From Pseudomonadota bacterium (GTDB taxonomy: Bacteria > Pseudomonadota > Alphaproteobacteria > Sphingomonadales > Sphingomonadaceae), in contig JAKPAG010000073.1 of the NCBI GenBank assembly GCA_029779535.1, forward strand, positions 1-57,958: DNA of 57,958 nt, given 5' to 3'. Position numbers and translations under genes: made by a program. This document shows positions 18,610 through 27,359 of this stretch, piece after piece. The notes under the pieces were generated by a model, which was not told the DNA's origin, did not search any database, and saw only the letters and a list, made by a program, of their open reading frames with translations. The first letter of the stretch is position 1; each line of letters begins with the position of its first letter.

Positions 18610-19102
18610 TGGCTTCGTCCCAGTCCAGTTCCAGCCGCCCGCCCTGCCATGCGGCGGACAGGCGCGCCACTTCGGCGCGGATCGCGGCGATGCACGGATC
18701 GCCCAGGGGCAGGCACGGCACATGCGAACTGGCGCAGGCGGCGGCATAGACGCTGCGCAGCGTGTCGCCATCGCTTGGCCCGCCCCACAGATCAGCCTCG
18801 AAACATTCGACCAGCCGTTCGGCCTGGAGCAGTTCGACGATGTGGGCTTGCGGCACGCCCGCCCGGCTTGCGCTGGCATGGCCGGCGGCCTTGGCCATGG
18901 CGGCCAGCTCGTCAGGATGCCGGCCGCCCGCGACCAACCCCCAGAACCCCTGCGCCAGCCCCATTTCGCGTTCGACCGCATAATGCATCGCATCGTGCGG
19001 GAACGGCCCCTTGTGCGGGATACTGGTATCCGCGCGGCTGCCGTCGGCCCGCTCGAAGACAATCCGGCATTCGCGGGGGGTATGGACAATGGTAGCGCGC
19101 AT
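18599..19102 (-). CDS. Conserved hypothetical protein, 167 aa
   Basis: A soluble acidic protein from the ATG at 19102 (MRATIVHTPRE). I do not recognise a named domain. HYAVEREMGLAQGFWGLVAGG suggests a conserved helical core, and the end overlaps the J-domain start, so the two are probably translated together. The longer frame (to 19402) runs antisense to bolA and is rejected. A strong promoter-like sequence sits 7 bases before the start codon. Confidence 0.75.
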   Translation of the reverse strand: MRATIVHTPRECRIVFERADGSRADTSIPHKGPFPHDAMHYAVEREMGLAQGFWGLVAGGRHPDELAAMAKAAGHASASRAGVPQAHIVELLQAERLVECFEADLWGGPSDGDTLRSVYAAACASSHVPCLPLGDPCIAAIRAEVARLSAAWQGGRLELDWDEANVR

Positions 19103-19109
19103 CGCGGCG

Positions 19110-19159
19110 CATATAGTGCCTTCGCGGCGCTTGTCGAATAGCCGGCGCCGACCTAGCTT
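19110..19159. promoter_or_regulatory. Divergent overlapping promoters for the 167-aa gene and bolA
   Basis: Minus strand: -35 TCGACA (19132-19137), 16-base spacer, -10 TATATG (19110-19115), 7 bases to ATG. Plus strand: -35 TTGTCG (19131-19136), 17-base spacer, -10 TAGCTT (19154-19159), 6 bases to the bolA ATG. The two -35 boxes overlap almost completely, so polymerase cannot occupy both at once. Neither gene has a Shine-Dalgarno. Confidence 0.5.
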
Positions 19160-19165
19160 GCTGAC

Positions 19166-19438
19166 ATGACCGGACCCCTTGCCGCCGAAATGGAACGCCT
19201 GCTGACCCAGGCCTTCGCCCCCAGCCACCTTGCCGTGATCAACGACAGCGCGCGCCACCACGGCCACGCGGGCGACGATGGCTCGGGCGAATCGCACTTC
19301 ACGGTGGAGATCGAAAGCGCCGCCTTTGCCGGGGTGTCGCGGCTTCAGCGCCAGCGCATGGTCAACCGCGCGCTGGGCGACATTCCCGGGCAGCGCGTCC
19401 ATGCGCTCGCGATCAGGGCCCGGGCGCCGGGGGAATGA
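19166..19438 (+). CDS. BolA family protein
   Basis: A 90-residue BolA-fold protein: INDSARHHGHAG supplies the glutaredoxin/iron-sulfur ligand loop (His residues), then ESHFTVEIES and a closing RLQRQRMVNRALGD helix. BolA proteins pair with monothiol glutaredoxins in iron-sulfur handling; some bind DNA. The stop overlaps the nudix start (ATGA). It leads a closely spaced run of six plus-strand genes. Confidence 0.92.
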   Translation: MTGPLAAEMERLLTQAFAPSHLAVINDSARHHGHAGDDGSGESHFTVEIESAAFAGVSRLQRQRMVNRALGDIPGQRVHALAIRARAPGE

Positions 19439-19890
19439 CCCCTGCCGCCAGCCGTCGGATTCGCCGCGCCGCGCGGCTCCTGGTGCTTGATCCCGAAAAT
19501 CGCCTACTGCTGTTCCGCTTTCAGGTCGCGGGCCGCTCGCCGTTCTGGGCGGCGGTTGGCGGGGAATGCGATCCGGACGAGCCGTTTGACCTTGCCGCGC
19601 GCCGCGAGTTGTTCGAGGAAACCGGGCTAAGTGCAGATCCCGGCAGTGAATTTGCCGCGCGCAGCTATGACTTCACCTCGCTCGAGGGCGAGGACGTGAC
19701 GGCGGACGAGCGCTTTTTCCAGGTGCGGGTTACGCAGACCCGGATCGACACCGCCGGGCACACCGCGCTGGAACGCGCGGTGATGCAGCAGCACCGCTGG
19801 TTCACCCGCGCCGAACTGGCCGACTGGCCCGAACGGATCTTTCCCGCCGATGTGCTGGACCTGCTCGACCTGGCCGAGGAACTGGCATGA
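19435..19890 (+). CDS. NUDIX hydrolase
   Basis: A 151-residue protein with a full Nudix box (G-x5-E-x7-REL-x-EE-x-GL) at GGECDPDEPF...RELFEETGL, residues about 39-62. It cleaves a nucleoside diphosphate linked to some moiety X; the substrate is unknown. Four-base overlaps with bolA upstream and pirin downstream point to translational coupling. Confidence 0.92.
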   Translation: MTPAASRRIRRAARLLVLDPENRLLLFRFQVAGRSPFWAAVGGECDPDEPFDLAARRELFEETGLSADPGSEFAARSYDFTSLEGEDVTADERFFQVRVTQTRIDTAGHTALERAVMQQHRWFTRAELADWPERIFPADVLDLLDLAEELA

Positions 19891-20735
19891 GCGGCGCGAT
19901 CCTCCATGCGATCAGCCCCACCAGCCATGACCTTGGCGGGATGATGGTCCGCCGCGCCCTGCCCGCGCCGCGCATTGGCATGGTCGGGCCGTTCATCTTC
20001 GTCGACCAGTTCGGCCCGGCCGAATTTCCCGCCGATGCGGCGCTGGACATCGGCCCGCACCCGCACATCGGCATTTCCACGGTGACCTGGCTGTTCGACG
20101 GCGCGATCCATCACCGCGACAGCCTGGGCACCAGCGCGGTGATCCGCCCAGGCCAGGTCAACCTGATGACCGCCGGGCGCGGGATCACCCATTCCGAGCG
20201 CACCCCCGCCGAATTGCAGGGCCAGCCCAAGCGGATCTACGGGATGCAGACCTGGCTGGCCCTGCCCGATGGGCTGGAGGAGATGGACCCCGCCTTCGAA
20301 AGCCACGCCGACCTGCCGCTGGTCGAGGATGGCTGCGCCAGCGCGCGGGTAATCATCGGCAGCCTGTGGGGCCGCGCGGCGCCCACCACCCAGCACAGTC
20401 CGGCGATCTATGCCGACATCGTGCTGGCCCCGGGCGGCGCGATCCCGATCGATCCGGCGGCGACCGAGCGGGCGGTCATGCTGATCGGCGGCGGAGCGGA
20501 ACTGGACGGCACGCCGCTGACGCTGTTCGCGCTCAACCTGCTGGGCGCCGGAAGCACCCTGCGCCTTTCGTCCGAAACCGGCGGACGGGTGATGCTGCTG
20601 GGCGGCGAACCGCTTTACACGCCCCGGCACATCTGGTGGAATTTCGTTTCAAGCAGCACGGAGCGGATCCGGCAGGCGGCGACGGACTGGCAGGCGGGGC
20701 GTTTCCCGCCCGTCCCCGGCGACCCGAACAACTGA
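19887..20735 (+). CDS. Pirin family protein
   Basis: A 282-residue bicupin. The N-terminal cupin has the pirin metal ligands in GPHPHIGISTVTWLFDG and HHRDSLG, plus GRGITHSERTP; the C-terminal half carries LLGGEPL and a terminal WWNFVSSS. Bacterial pirins act as quercetinases or as redox-dependent regulators. ATGA overlap with the nudix gene; 36 bases to the SDR gene. Confidence 0.93.
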   Translation: MSGAILHAISPTSHDLGGMMVRRALPAPRIGMVGPFIFVDQFGPAEFPADAALDIGPHPHIGISTVTWLFDGAIHHRDSLGTSAVIRPGQVNLMTAGRGITHSERTPAELQGQPKRIYGMQTWLALPDGLEEMDPAFESHADLPLVEDGCASARVIIGSLWGRAAPTTQHSPAIYADIVLAPGGAIPIDPAATERAVMLIGGGAELDGTPLTLFALNLLGAGSTLRLSSETGGRVMLLGGEPLYTPRHIWWNFVSSSTERIRQAATDWQAGRFPPVPGDPNN

Positions 20736-20771
20736 ACCGGCAAGACAACACAACCAGCACACAGGAGAGGT

Positions 20772-21593
20772 ATGGACATGAGCGGCAAGGCAGTCTGGAT
20801 CACGGGCGCATCATCGGGCATCGGCGCGGGGCTGGCGCGGGCCTATGCCAGGCGCGGTTGCCGCCTGATCCTGTCGGGCCGCAACGAGGCGGCGCTGGCG
20901 GAAGTGGCCGCGCAGTGCGGCGTCGAACACCTGATCCTGCCCTTCGAGGCGAGCGACTTTGCCGCCGCCCAGGCCGCCGCCGACCGCGCCTGGGACTGGA
21001 GCGGCGGGATCGACGTGCTGGTCAACAACGCCGGGATCAGCCAGCGCAGCCTGGCAGTGGACACCGACTTTGCGGTCTACCGCAAGATGATCGACATCGA
21101 CCTGCTGGGCCCGATCGCGCTGACCCAGGCGCTGCTGAAGCGCATGGTGGCACGCAAGACCGGGCAGATCGTGATGATCTCCAGCCTCGCCGGCAAGATC
21201 GGCTCGCCGCTGCGCTCGGCCTATTGCGCGGCCAAGCATGGGCTGATCGGCTATGCGGATTCGCTCCGGATCGAACTGAGCCCGCACAACATCTCGGTAA
21301 TCGGCGTCACCCCCGGATCGATCCGCACCGACGTGTCGCGCAACGCGATCACCGCCGATGGCGGCCGACGCGGGGTGAGCGACGAGGCGATCGACACCGG
21401 GATCGACCCGGATGAGTTCGCCGAACGGATGCTCGCCGCGATCGACGCCGGCCAGCGCGAAGTGGCGATTGCCGAGCACGGCATGGAACAGATGATCGCC
21501 GAGGCCCGCCGCACGCCCGAGGAACTGTTCGACAAGATGATCGCCACGTTCAATTCCGGCTATGCCGCGAAAATGGGGGTGAGCGAGCAGTGA
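20772..21593 (+). CDS. Short-chain dehydrogenase/reductase
   Basis: A 273-residue classical SDR: cofactor loop TGASSGIGAG, NNAGIS motif, catalytic Ser in MISSLAG and YCAAK (Tyr-x3-Lys). SGRNEAAL after strand 2 suggests NADP(H). It resembles the DHRS7-like branch; substrate unknown. Start at 20772 follows an AGGAGAGG ribosome site; a second in-frame ATG lies 6 bases later. Its stop overlaps the next gene's GTG. Confidence 0.93.
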   Translation: MDMSGKAVWITGASSGIGAGLARAYARRGCRLILSGRNEAALAEVAAQCGVEHLILPFEASDFAAAQAAADRAWDWSGGIDVLVNNAGISQRSLAVDTDFAVYRKMIDIDLLGPIALTQALLKRMVARKTGQIVMISSLAGKIGSPLRSAYCAAKHGLIGYADSLRIELSPHNISVIGVTPGSIRTDVSRNAITADGGRRGVSDEAIDTGIDPDEFAERMLAAIDAGQREVAIAEHGMEQMIAEARRTPEELFDKMIATFNSGYAAKMGVSEQ

Positions 21594-22507
21594 GCATGGA
21601 CCAGATCCGCGTCACCCTGCCCAGCGGGATCGAACTCGACGTGGTCGATGTCGGCCCGCGCGACGCGCCGGTGCTGATCTTCCTCCATGGCTTTCCCGAA
21701 AGCCACCGCACCTGGCGCCACCAGATCGCCCACCTGTCGGACCGCTATCGCTGCATCGCGCCCGACCAGCGCGGCTATCGCGGCTCGTCCAAGCCGCAGG
21801 ACGTCGCGAGCTACACCCCCGACAAGCTGATCGGCGACATCTACCAGCTGGCCGACGTGCTGGGCGTGGGCAATTTCACCATCGTCGGGCACGACTGGGG
21901 CGGCGCGATTGCCTGGGGCGTGGCGCTCACCGGGCAGATGAGCGGGCGGGTCAGGCGCGCGGTGATCGCCAATGCGCCGCACCCGGTGGGCTTTGCGCGG
22001 CTGGTCTGGACCAACCGCCATCAGCGCGAATCGAGCCAGTACATGCGCATGTTCCGCGATCCGGCGAACGACGCGCTGGTGCGCGAGCATGGCCTGGGCG
22101 GGATCCTGACCAAGGCGTTTGGCGACCGGCTGACCGGCACCGACCGGATGGAGCCCGAGGAACGCGCCAGGCTGACCGCCGAATGGGCCAATGTCGATGC
22201 CGCCTTCGCCATGCTCAACTGGTATCGCGCCAGCCCGATGTACGTGCCGACGATGGACGAACCCTATGAGATCCCGGCCGAAGGCGGCCCGCCACCGCTG
22301 CCGCCGCTGACCCTGCCCACGCTGGTGATCTGGGCACTGGAAGACATTGCCCTGCCGCCCGAAAACCTGGATGGGCTGGACGAACTGGTGCCCAACATGG
22401 AACTGGTGAAAGTGCCCGATTCCGGCCACTTCGTGCCGTGGGAAGCGCCGGATGCAGTCAATGCCGCGATGGATGCCTTCCTGGCCCGGACTGCCGATGC
22501 CGCCTGA
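21590..22507 (+). CDS. Alpha/beta hydrolase, epoxide hydrolase-like
   Basis: About 305 residues. HGFPES is the oxyanion segment, the nucleophile is Asp102 in GHDWGG (as in epoxide hydrolases and haloalkane dehalogenases), and the catalytic His is in DSGHFVPWE. Two cap tyrosines expected of epoxide hydrolases are plausible (YRASPMYV). The start is either GTG 21590, coupled to the SDR stop, or ATG 21596. It overlaps ltrA by 11 bases. The SDR next to it hints at linked steps on one small molecule, an inference only. Confidence 0.9.
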   Translation: MSMDQIRVTLPSGIELDVVDVGPRDAPVLIFLHGFPESHRTWRHQIAHLSDRYRCIAPDQRGYRGSSKPQDVASYTPDKLIGDIYQLADVLGVGNFTIVGHDWGGAIAWGVALTGQMSGRVRRAVIANAPHPVGFARLVWTNRHQRESSQYMRMFRDPANDALVREHGLGGILTKAFGDRLTGTDRMEPEERARLTAEWANVDAAFAMLNWYRASPMYVPTMDEPYEIPAEGGPPPLPPLTLPTLVIWALEDIALPPENLDGLDELVPNMELVKVPDSGHFVPWEAPDAVNAAMDAFLARTADAA

Positions 22508-23825
22508 CGCGCCCCGCCCCGGCGGGATCGGCGCGGCCGTGGCCGCCGCCGAACGCCGGGCAAGGGAATCGCTGCTGCGCGGCCACGGCGGGGGCCATGC
22601 CCCGGTCAGCTATCTCGAACTGTTCTTCGACCTGGTGTTCGTGTTTGCGATCACCCAGCTGTCGCACACCCTGCACCATCACCTCTCGTGGCACGGTTTT
22701 GCCGAAGCGCTGGTGATGTTCCTGGCGGTGTGGTGGGGCTGGATCTACACCACCTGGGTCGCCAACTGGGCCAATCCGGACCGGTTGCCGGTGCGCCTGC
22801 TGCTGCTGGCGGTGATGCTGGCCAGCCTGCTGATGGCCGTGGCCATCCCCGAAGCGTTCGGGCGGCACGGGCTGGTCTTTGCCGGGGCCTATATGGCGCT
22901 GCAACTGGGCCGTTCGGCCTGGACCACCTGGATCTTCCGCCGCGAAGGGGCGGACCGGATGCGCAACATGGCGCGGATCACGGCCTGGTTCTGCCTGTCC
23001 GCCCCGCTGTGGCTGGCCGGCGGGCTGAGCGCGGATGCGGACCAGCGCCTGGTGCTGTGGGCGGCGGCGCTGGCGATCGAATATGCCGGGCCGTGGCAGA
23101 TGTTCAGGTTCCCCGGCCTGGGCCGATCCAAGGGCTCTGACTGGGACATTTCCGGCAGCCACATGGCCGAACGCTGCGCGCTGTTCGTCATCATCGCGCT
23201 GGGCGAAGGCATCGTGGTGACCGGCGCCGCCGTGGCCGATGCGCCGCTGGAACCGGGGCTGACCACGGCCTTCGTCACCGCTTTCGTCGGATCGGCGCTG
23301 ATGTGGTGGCTCTATTTCGACATGGGCGCGCAGCGCGGGGCGCAGTTCATTTCAGGCCATGCGCAGGCCGGGCGGGTGGCGCGCAATGCCTTCACCTATC
23401 TGCACATGCCGATCGTGCTGGGCGTGGTTATCGGCGCGGTGGGCGATGCGCTGCTGCTGGAACAGTGGAACCGGCCGGTCAGCCCGGCGATGGTCGCCAC
23501 CAACGCTGGCGGGCTGCTGCTGTTCATGGGCGGACTGGGCCTGTTCAAGCGGTTTTCCAACCCGATCGGCAACTTTCCCCTGTCGCACGGCGTGGCCATG
23601 ACGGCTCTAAACCTGATCGCGCTGGCCGCGCTGCGCTGGCCGGTTTCGACGCTGGATTTCGCGCTGCGCTGCGTGGCCGTCTTGCTGGTGACGGCGGTGT
23701 GGGAATGGGTCAGCTACCACGGCGGCTGGATGGAGCGGCTGGAGCGGCTGGGCGTGCCCTATCCCCGGCGCGTGCGCGAGCGGTTCGAGCGCCGCCGCGC
23801 CGAGATCGAGGCGCAGCGCCGCTAG
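22497..23825 (+). CDS. Low-temperature-requirement protein A (LtrA) family membrane protein
   Basis: A 442-residue protein with about 11-12 membrane segments. YLELFFDLVFVFAITQLSH near residue 40 and ERCALFVIIALGEGIVVTG around 225 are the family's two signature segments. LtrA was named from a cold-sensitive Listeria mutant; the molecular activity is unknown. I use the ATG at 22497, which keeps the overlap with the hydrolase to 11 bases. Its TAG stop and the stop of the convergent DUF2332 gene are read from the same CTAG. Confidence 0.9.
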   Translation: MPPDAPRPGGIGAAVAAAERRARESLLRGHGGGHAPVSYLELFFDLVFVFAITQLSHTLHHHLSWHGFAEALVMFLAVWWGWIYTTWVANWANPDRLPVRLLLLAVMLASLLMAVAIPEAFGRHGLVFAGAYMALQLGRSAWTTWIFRREGADRMRNMARITAWFCLSAPLWLAGGLSADADQRLVLWAAALAIEYAGPWQMFRFPGLGRSKGSDWDISGSHMAERCALFVIIALGEGIVVTGAAVADAPLEPGLTTAFVTAFVGSALMWWLYFDMGAQRGAQFISGHAQAGRVARNAFTYLHMPIVLGVVIGAVGDALLLEQWNRPVSPAMVATNAGGLLLFMGGLGLFKRFSNPIGNFPLSHGVAMTALNLIALAALRWPVSTLDFALRCVAVLLVTAVWEWVSYHGGWMERLERLGVPYPRRVRERFERRRAEIEAQRR

Positions 23826-24889
23826 CCGCGCCAGTCCACCCAGGCGCCGTGGGCATGGGCCTCGCCCAGCAGCACCGGCTCTGCCCCGCCCGGCCAGAAA
23901 CGGGTGCGCAATTCGTGCCGGAAAGTCTGGCGGTTGGTTTCGACCATGACCCAGGCAAGCGGACGATCAAGCGTGGCTGCAGCCCCGGCCTGCTCCATCG
24001 CCTGCACGATCCGCTCACGCGTGGCGGCGGGGATGTATTGCCAGACGATGGTGTGGAACAGCACCCGCGTCACCCCGCTGGCCTGCGCCGTGGCCAATTG
24101 CCGGTCCACCCAGTCGCCTGCATCGGCGCGCTCCACCTGCGGCGGGCGCTGCGCGGCCAGGGCCGCGGCCGCGTCGATCCGGCCCAGCCGCTCGGTCACT
24201 TCGGCCCAGACATAGCTTTTCAGGCGCAGGGCGGCGGCGGGATCGGTCAGGTCGATCGGGGCAATGTCGCAGCCCCTGATCGCGGTGATCTCAACCCGGC
24301 CCCGGGGCGGCGGCGCGCCGCGCCATTCGGGCGCGATCCGCATCGGGCTGGCCGGATCGCCCAGCTCCACCCCGCCAAGGTCGAAATGGAACCGGTCCAT
24401 CATGGTGTTGATCCCGGCGCTGGCGCCCAGTTCCAGCAGCTCGAACCGCGGCCCCAGCCGCTGCGCCAGCCAAAGCAATTGCGCCATGACACTGGCCGAG
24501 CGGCCGGCTTCATTGGTTTGCGGCGGACCATCGAACCAGGTCAGCAGTTCGGCGTCATGCTGCGCGGTCAGGTCCGCCACCAGCGCGTCGATCGCCGCAG
24601 TATCGGTCACTTCGCCGCGATAGACCCCGCCCAGCTGCGGCGCCCGGCCGGTCAGGAACAGGTTGTGCAGGCCCCCGGCAAAGCGCAGCGGCATCGCGTC
24701 CTCCAGGCTCAATCCCGGCCAACCACGCATCCGCGCGGCGCAGCGGCTCGGCCCGCCCAGCAGCGGGATCATCGCCCGGATCACCCGCCCGGTGGCCGGC
24801 GCCCCGTTCTTCGCGGCGTGATCGGCCTGCCATTCCAGCGCATGGAGGACATTGCCGATTTCCATGATCGCATCATTGCTGCCGCTCAT
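23822..24889 (-). CDS. DUF2332 family protein
   Basis: A 355-residue protein matching the DUF2332 family: RCAARMRGWPGLSLEDAMPLRFAGGLHNL, then LLELGASAGINTMMDRF (glycine-rich, like a SAM-binding motif) and VRVLFHT..WQY. The family's function is unknown; the ELGASAG motif hints at a methyltransferase-like fold. Start at 24889; the longer frame runs antisense to hisG. It is divergent from hisG by 42 bases. Confidence 0.85.
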   Translation of the reverse strand: MSGSNDAIMEIGNVLHALEWQADHAAKNGAPATGRVIRAMIPLLGGPSRCAARMRGWPGLSLEDAMPLRFAGGLHNLFLTGRAPQLGGVYRGEVTDTAAIDALVADLTAQHDAELLTWFDGPPQTNEAGRSASVMAQLLWLAQRLGPRFELLELGASAGINTMMDRFHFDLGGVELGDPASPMRIAPEWRGAPPPRGRVEITAIRGCDIAPIDLTDPAAALRLKSYVWAEVTERLGRIDAAAALAAQRPPQVERADAGDWVDRQLATAQASGVTRVLFHTIVWQYIPAATRERIVQAMEQAGAAATLDRPLAWVMVETNRQTFRHELRTRFWPGGAEPVLLGEAHAHGAWVDWRG

Positions 24890-24893
24890 CCGG

Positions 24894-24922
24894 TTGCCCT
24901 TTCGCTCTGCCGCGCCTAAACG
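24894..24922 (+). promoter_or_regulatory. Putative leaderless promoter of hisG
   Basis: -35 TTGCCC, 17-base spacer, -10 TAAACG, then 9 bases to the hisG ATG. The predicted transcript would have 0-3 leader bases; there is no Shine-Dalgarno. Confidence 0.5.
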
Positions 24923-24931
24923 CCGCGCATT

Positions 24932-25588
24932 ATGTCCCGTCCGCTGACCTTCGCCGTGCCAAAGGGCCGTATCCTTGATGAAGCGCTGCCCCTGATGGCG
25001 CGCGCCGGAGTTGTGCCCGAGGCCGAGTTCCACGACAAGAAAAGTCGCGCCCTGTCCTTCGCCTGCGAAAACAGCGACATGCGCCTGATCCGCGTCCGCG
25101 CGTTCGATGTGGCAACCTTCGTTGCCCACGGCGCGGCGCAGTGCGGCATCGTCGGCTCTGACGTGGTCGAGGAATTCGCTTATCCCGACCTTTACGCGCC
25201 GGTCGATCTCGACATCGGCCACTGCCGCCTGTCGGTGGCGGAACCCGCCGGGCAGAGCGAGGATCCGGCCCGCGTCAGCCACCTGCGCGTCGCCAGCAAG
25301 TATCCCAACCTCACCCGCAAGCATTTCGAGCAGCTGGGCATCCAGGCCGAAGTGGTCAAGCTGAACGGGGCGATGGAACTGGCGCCGGGCCTGGGCCTGG
25401 CCAGCCGGATTGTCGACCTGGTGTCCACCGGCAAGACGCTGAAGGACAACGGCCTGGTTGAAACCAGCCAGATCCTGCAGATTTCCGCGCGACTGATCGT
25501 CAACCGCGCCGCGCTCAAGACCGACGAGCGGGTCGCCGCGCTGGTCGAGAAATTCCGCGCGCTGGTCAGCCAGCAGCAGGCCGCCTGA
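24932..25588 (+). CDS. hisG: ATP phosphoribosyltransferase, short form
   Basis: A 218-residue catalytic subunit for the first step of histidine synthesis (ATP + PRPP to phosphoribosyl-ATP). [24 protein letters not shown] and the PRPP loop [14 protein letters not shown] are visible. At this length it lacks the C-terminal regulatory domain, so it needs HisZ, which is not in the window. The stop overlaps the hisD start by one base. Confidence 0.95.
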   Translation: MSRPLTFAVPKGRILDEALPLMARAGVVPEAEFHDKKSRALSFACENSDMRLIRVRAFDVATFVAHGAAQCGIVGSDVVEEFAYPDLYAPVDLDIGHCRLSVAEPAGQSEDPARVSHLRVASKYPNLTRKHFEQLGIQAEVVKLNGAMELAPGLGLASRIVDLVSTGKTLKDNGLVETSQILQISARLIVNRAALKTDERVAALVEKFRALVSQQQAA

Positions 25589-26880
25589 TGCTGCGCCTCA
25601 AGACCAGCGACAAGGGCTTCGACCAGGCCTTCCGCCGCCTCGTCGCCGACCGGCGCGAGAGCGACGAGAATGTCGCGCGCGATGTCCAGGTGATCCTGAA
25701 TGACGTGCGCACGCGGGGCGATGCGGCGCTGGCGGAACTGACCGCCAGGTTCGACGGCCACGCCCTGACCGGCGAGGACGACTGGCGCATTTCGCCCGGG
25801 GCCTGCCGCGAAGCCTTCGACGCGCTGAAGCCGGAACTGCGCGCAGCGCTGGAACTGGCGGCGCAGCGCATCCGTGCCTACCACGAGGCGCAGCTGCCCG
25901 CGAACCGCGACGCGGTGGACGAAGTGGGCGTGCGGCTGGGTGCACGCTGGCGGGCGGTCGATGCTGCCGGGCTCTATGTGCCGGGCGGCCGCGCGGCCTA
26001 TCCCTCGAGCCTGCTGATGAATGCGATCCCTGCCAAGGTGGCCGGGGTGGAACGGCTGGTGGTGGTCACGCCCACGCCCAAGGGCCAGGTCAACCCGCTG
26101 GTGCTCGCCGCCGCGCACCTTGCCGGGGTGGACGAAGTGTGGCGCGTCGGCGGGGCGCAGGCGGTGGCCGCGCTCGCCTATGGCACGCAGCGGATCAGGC
26201 CGGTCGATGTCATTACCGGCCCGGGCAATGCCTGGGTCGCCGAAGCCAAGCGTCAGCTGTATGGCGTGGTCGGGATCGACATGGTCGCCGGGCCGAGCGA
26301 GATCCTGGTGATTGCCGATGGCCGCAACGATCCCGAATGGACCGCCGCCGACCTGCTCAGCCAGGCCGAGCACGATCCCAGCGCGCAATCGATCCTGATC
26401 ACCGACGATCCGGTGTTTGCCGATACCGTGGCTGACCGGATCGGCGTGGAATTGGCCATGCTGCCCACCGCGCGGGTCGCGGCGGAAAGCTGGAACACCC
26501 ACGGCACGATCATCGAAGTCGCCAGCCTGGACGAAGCCCCGGCGCTGGCCAATGCGCTGGCCGCCGAACACGTCCAGCTGGCGGTCGAGGATCCCGAGCC
26601 GCTGCTGGACGCGATCCGCCACGCCGGGTCGGTGTTCATGGGCCGGATGACGCCGGAAGCCGTGGGCGATTACGTTGCCGGACCGAACCACGTGCTGCCC
26701 ACCGGGCGCCGCGCGCGGTTCTCGTCCGGCCTGTCAGTGCTGGATTTCATGAAGCGCACCAGCTTCATCCAGCTGGATGACGCCGCGCTGCGCGCCGTCG
26801 GCCCCGCCGCGATCGAGCTGGCCGAGGCCGAGGGCCTGCCCGCCCATGCGCGGTCGATCGAAGTGAGATTGGGAATATGA
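25588..26880 (+). CDS. hisD: Histidinol dehydrogenase
   Basis: A 430-residue enzyme for the last two steps of histidine synthesis. ITGPGNAWVAEAKRQ, the catalytic-base region AAEHVQLAVEDP and GPNHVLPTGRRARFSSGLSV (zinc and substrate His) are present. It follows hisG directly and overlaps nusB by 4 bases (ATGA), making hisG-hisD-nusB one unit. Confidence 0.97.
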   Translation: MLRLKTSDKGFDQAFRRLVADRRESDENVARDVQVILNDVRTRGDAALAELTARFDGHALTGEDDWRISPGACREAFDALKPELRAALELAAQRIRAYHEAQLPANRDAVDEVGVRLGARWRAVDAAGLYVPGGRAAYPSSLLMNAIPAKVAGVERLVVVTPTPKGQVNPLVLAAAHLAGVDEVWRVGGAQAVAALAYGTQRIRPVDVITGPGNAWVAEAKRQLYGVVGIDMVAGPSEILVIADGRNDPEWTAADLLSQAEHDPSAQSILITDDPVFADTVADRIGVELAMLPTARVAAESWNTHGTIIEVASLDEAPALANALAAEHVQLAVEDPEPLLDAIRHAGSVFMGRMTPEAVGDYVAGPNHVLPTGRRARFSSGLSVLDFMKRTSFIQLDDAALRAVGPAAIELAEAEGLPAHARSIEVRLGI

Positions 26881-27320
26881 GAAGCCACAACAGCGCCCGC
26901 GCCGCCGCGCGCCTTGCCGCCGTCCAGGCGCTCTACCAGCGCGACATGGAAGGCACCCAGCTGCCGACCCTGCTCGACGAATTCCACCGCCACCGGCTGG
27001 GGGCGGAGATCGAGGGCGACCAGTACGCCCCGGCCGAAGTCGCTTTCTTCGATGACGTGGTGCGCGGCGTCGATGCCCGCCGCGACGAGATCGACGCGCT
27101 GCTTTCCGCGCGCCTCGCCGATGGATGGAGGCTGGAACGGCTCGACAAGACCATGCTCCAGATCCTGCGCGCCGGGGTCTGGGAACTGCTCGCCCGCGCC
27201 GACGTGCCAACCGGCACCGCGATCAGCGAATATGTCGATGTTGCCCACGCCTTTTTCGATCAGCGCGAGGCAAAGTTCGTCAACGGCGTGCTCGATGCCG
27301 TGGCGAAGGACGTGCGCTGA
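26877..27320 (+). CDS. nusB: Transcription antitermination factor NusB
   Basis: A 147-residue all-helical protein: ARAAARLAAVQALYQRDM at the start, RLDKTMLQILRAGVWEL and TAISEYVDVAHAFFD toward the end. NusB with NusE (S10) binds boxA for rRNA antitermination. It overlaps hisD by 4 bases and is followed by thiL, the usual nusB-thiL order. Confidence 0.95.
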   Translation: MRSHNSARAAARLAAVQALYQRDMEGTQLPTLLDEFHRHRLGAEIEGDQYAPAEVAFFDDVVRGVDARRDEIDALLSARLADGWRLERLDKTMLQILRAGVWELLARADVPTGTAISEYVDVAHAFFDQREAKFVNGVLDAVAKDVR

Positions 27321-27359
27321 GCGCATGAGGCGCCCTTCTCCCAGCTCAGGGGAAGGACA

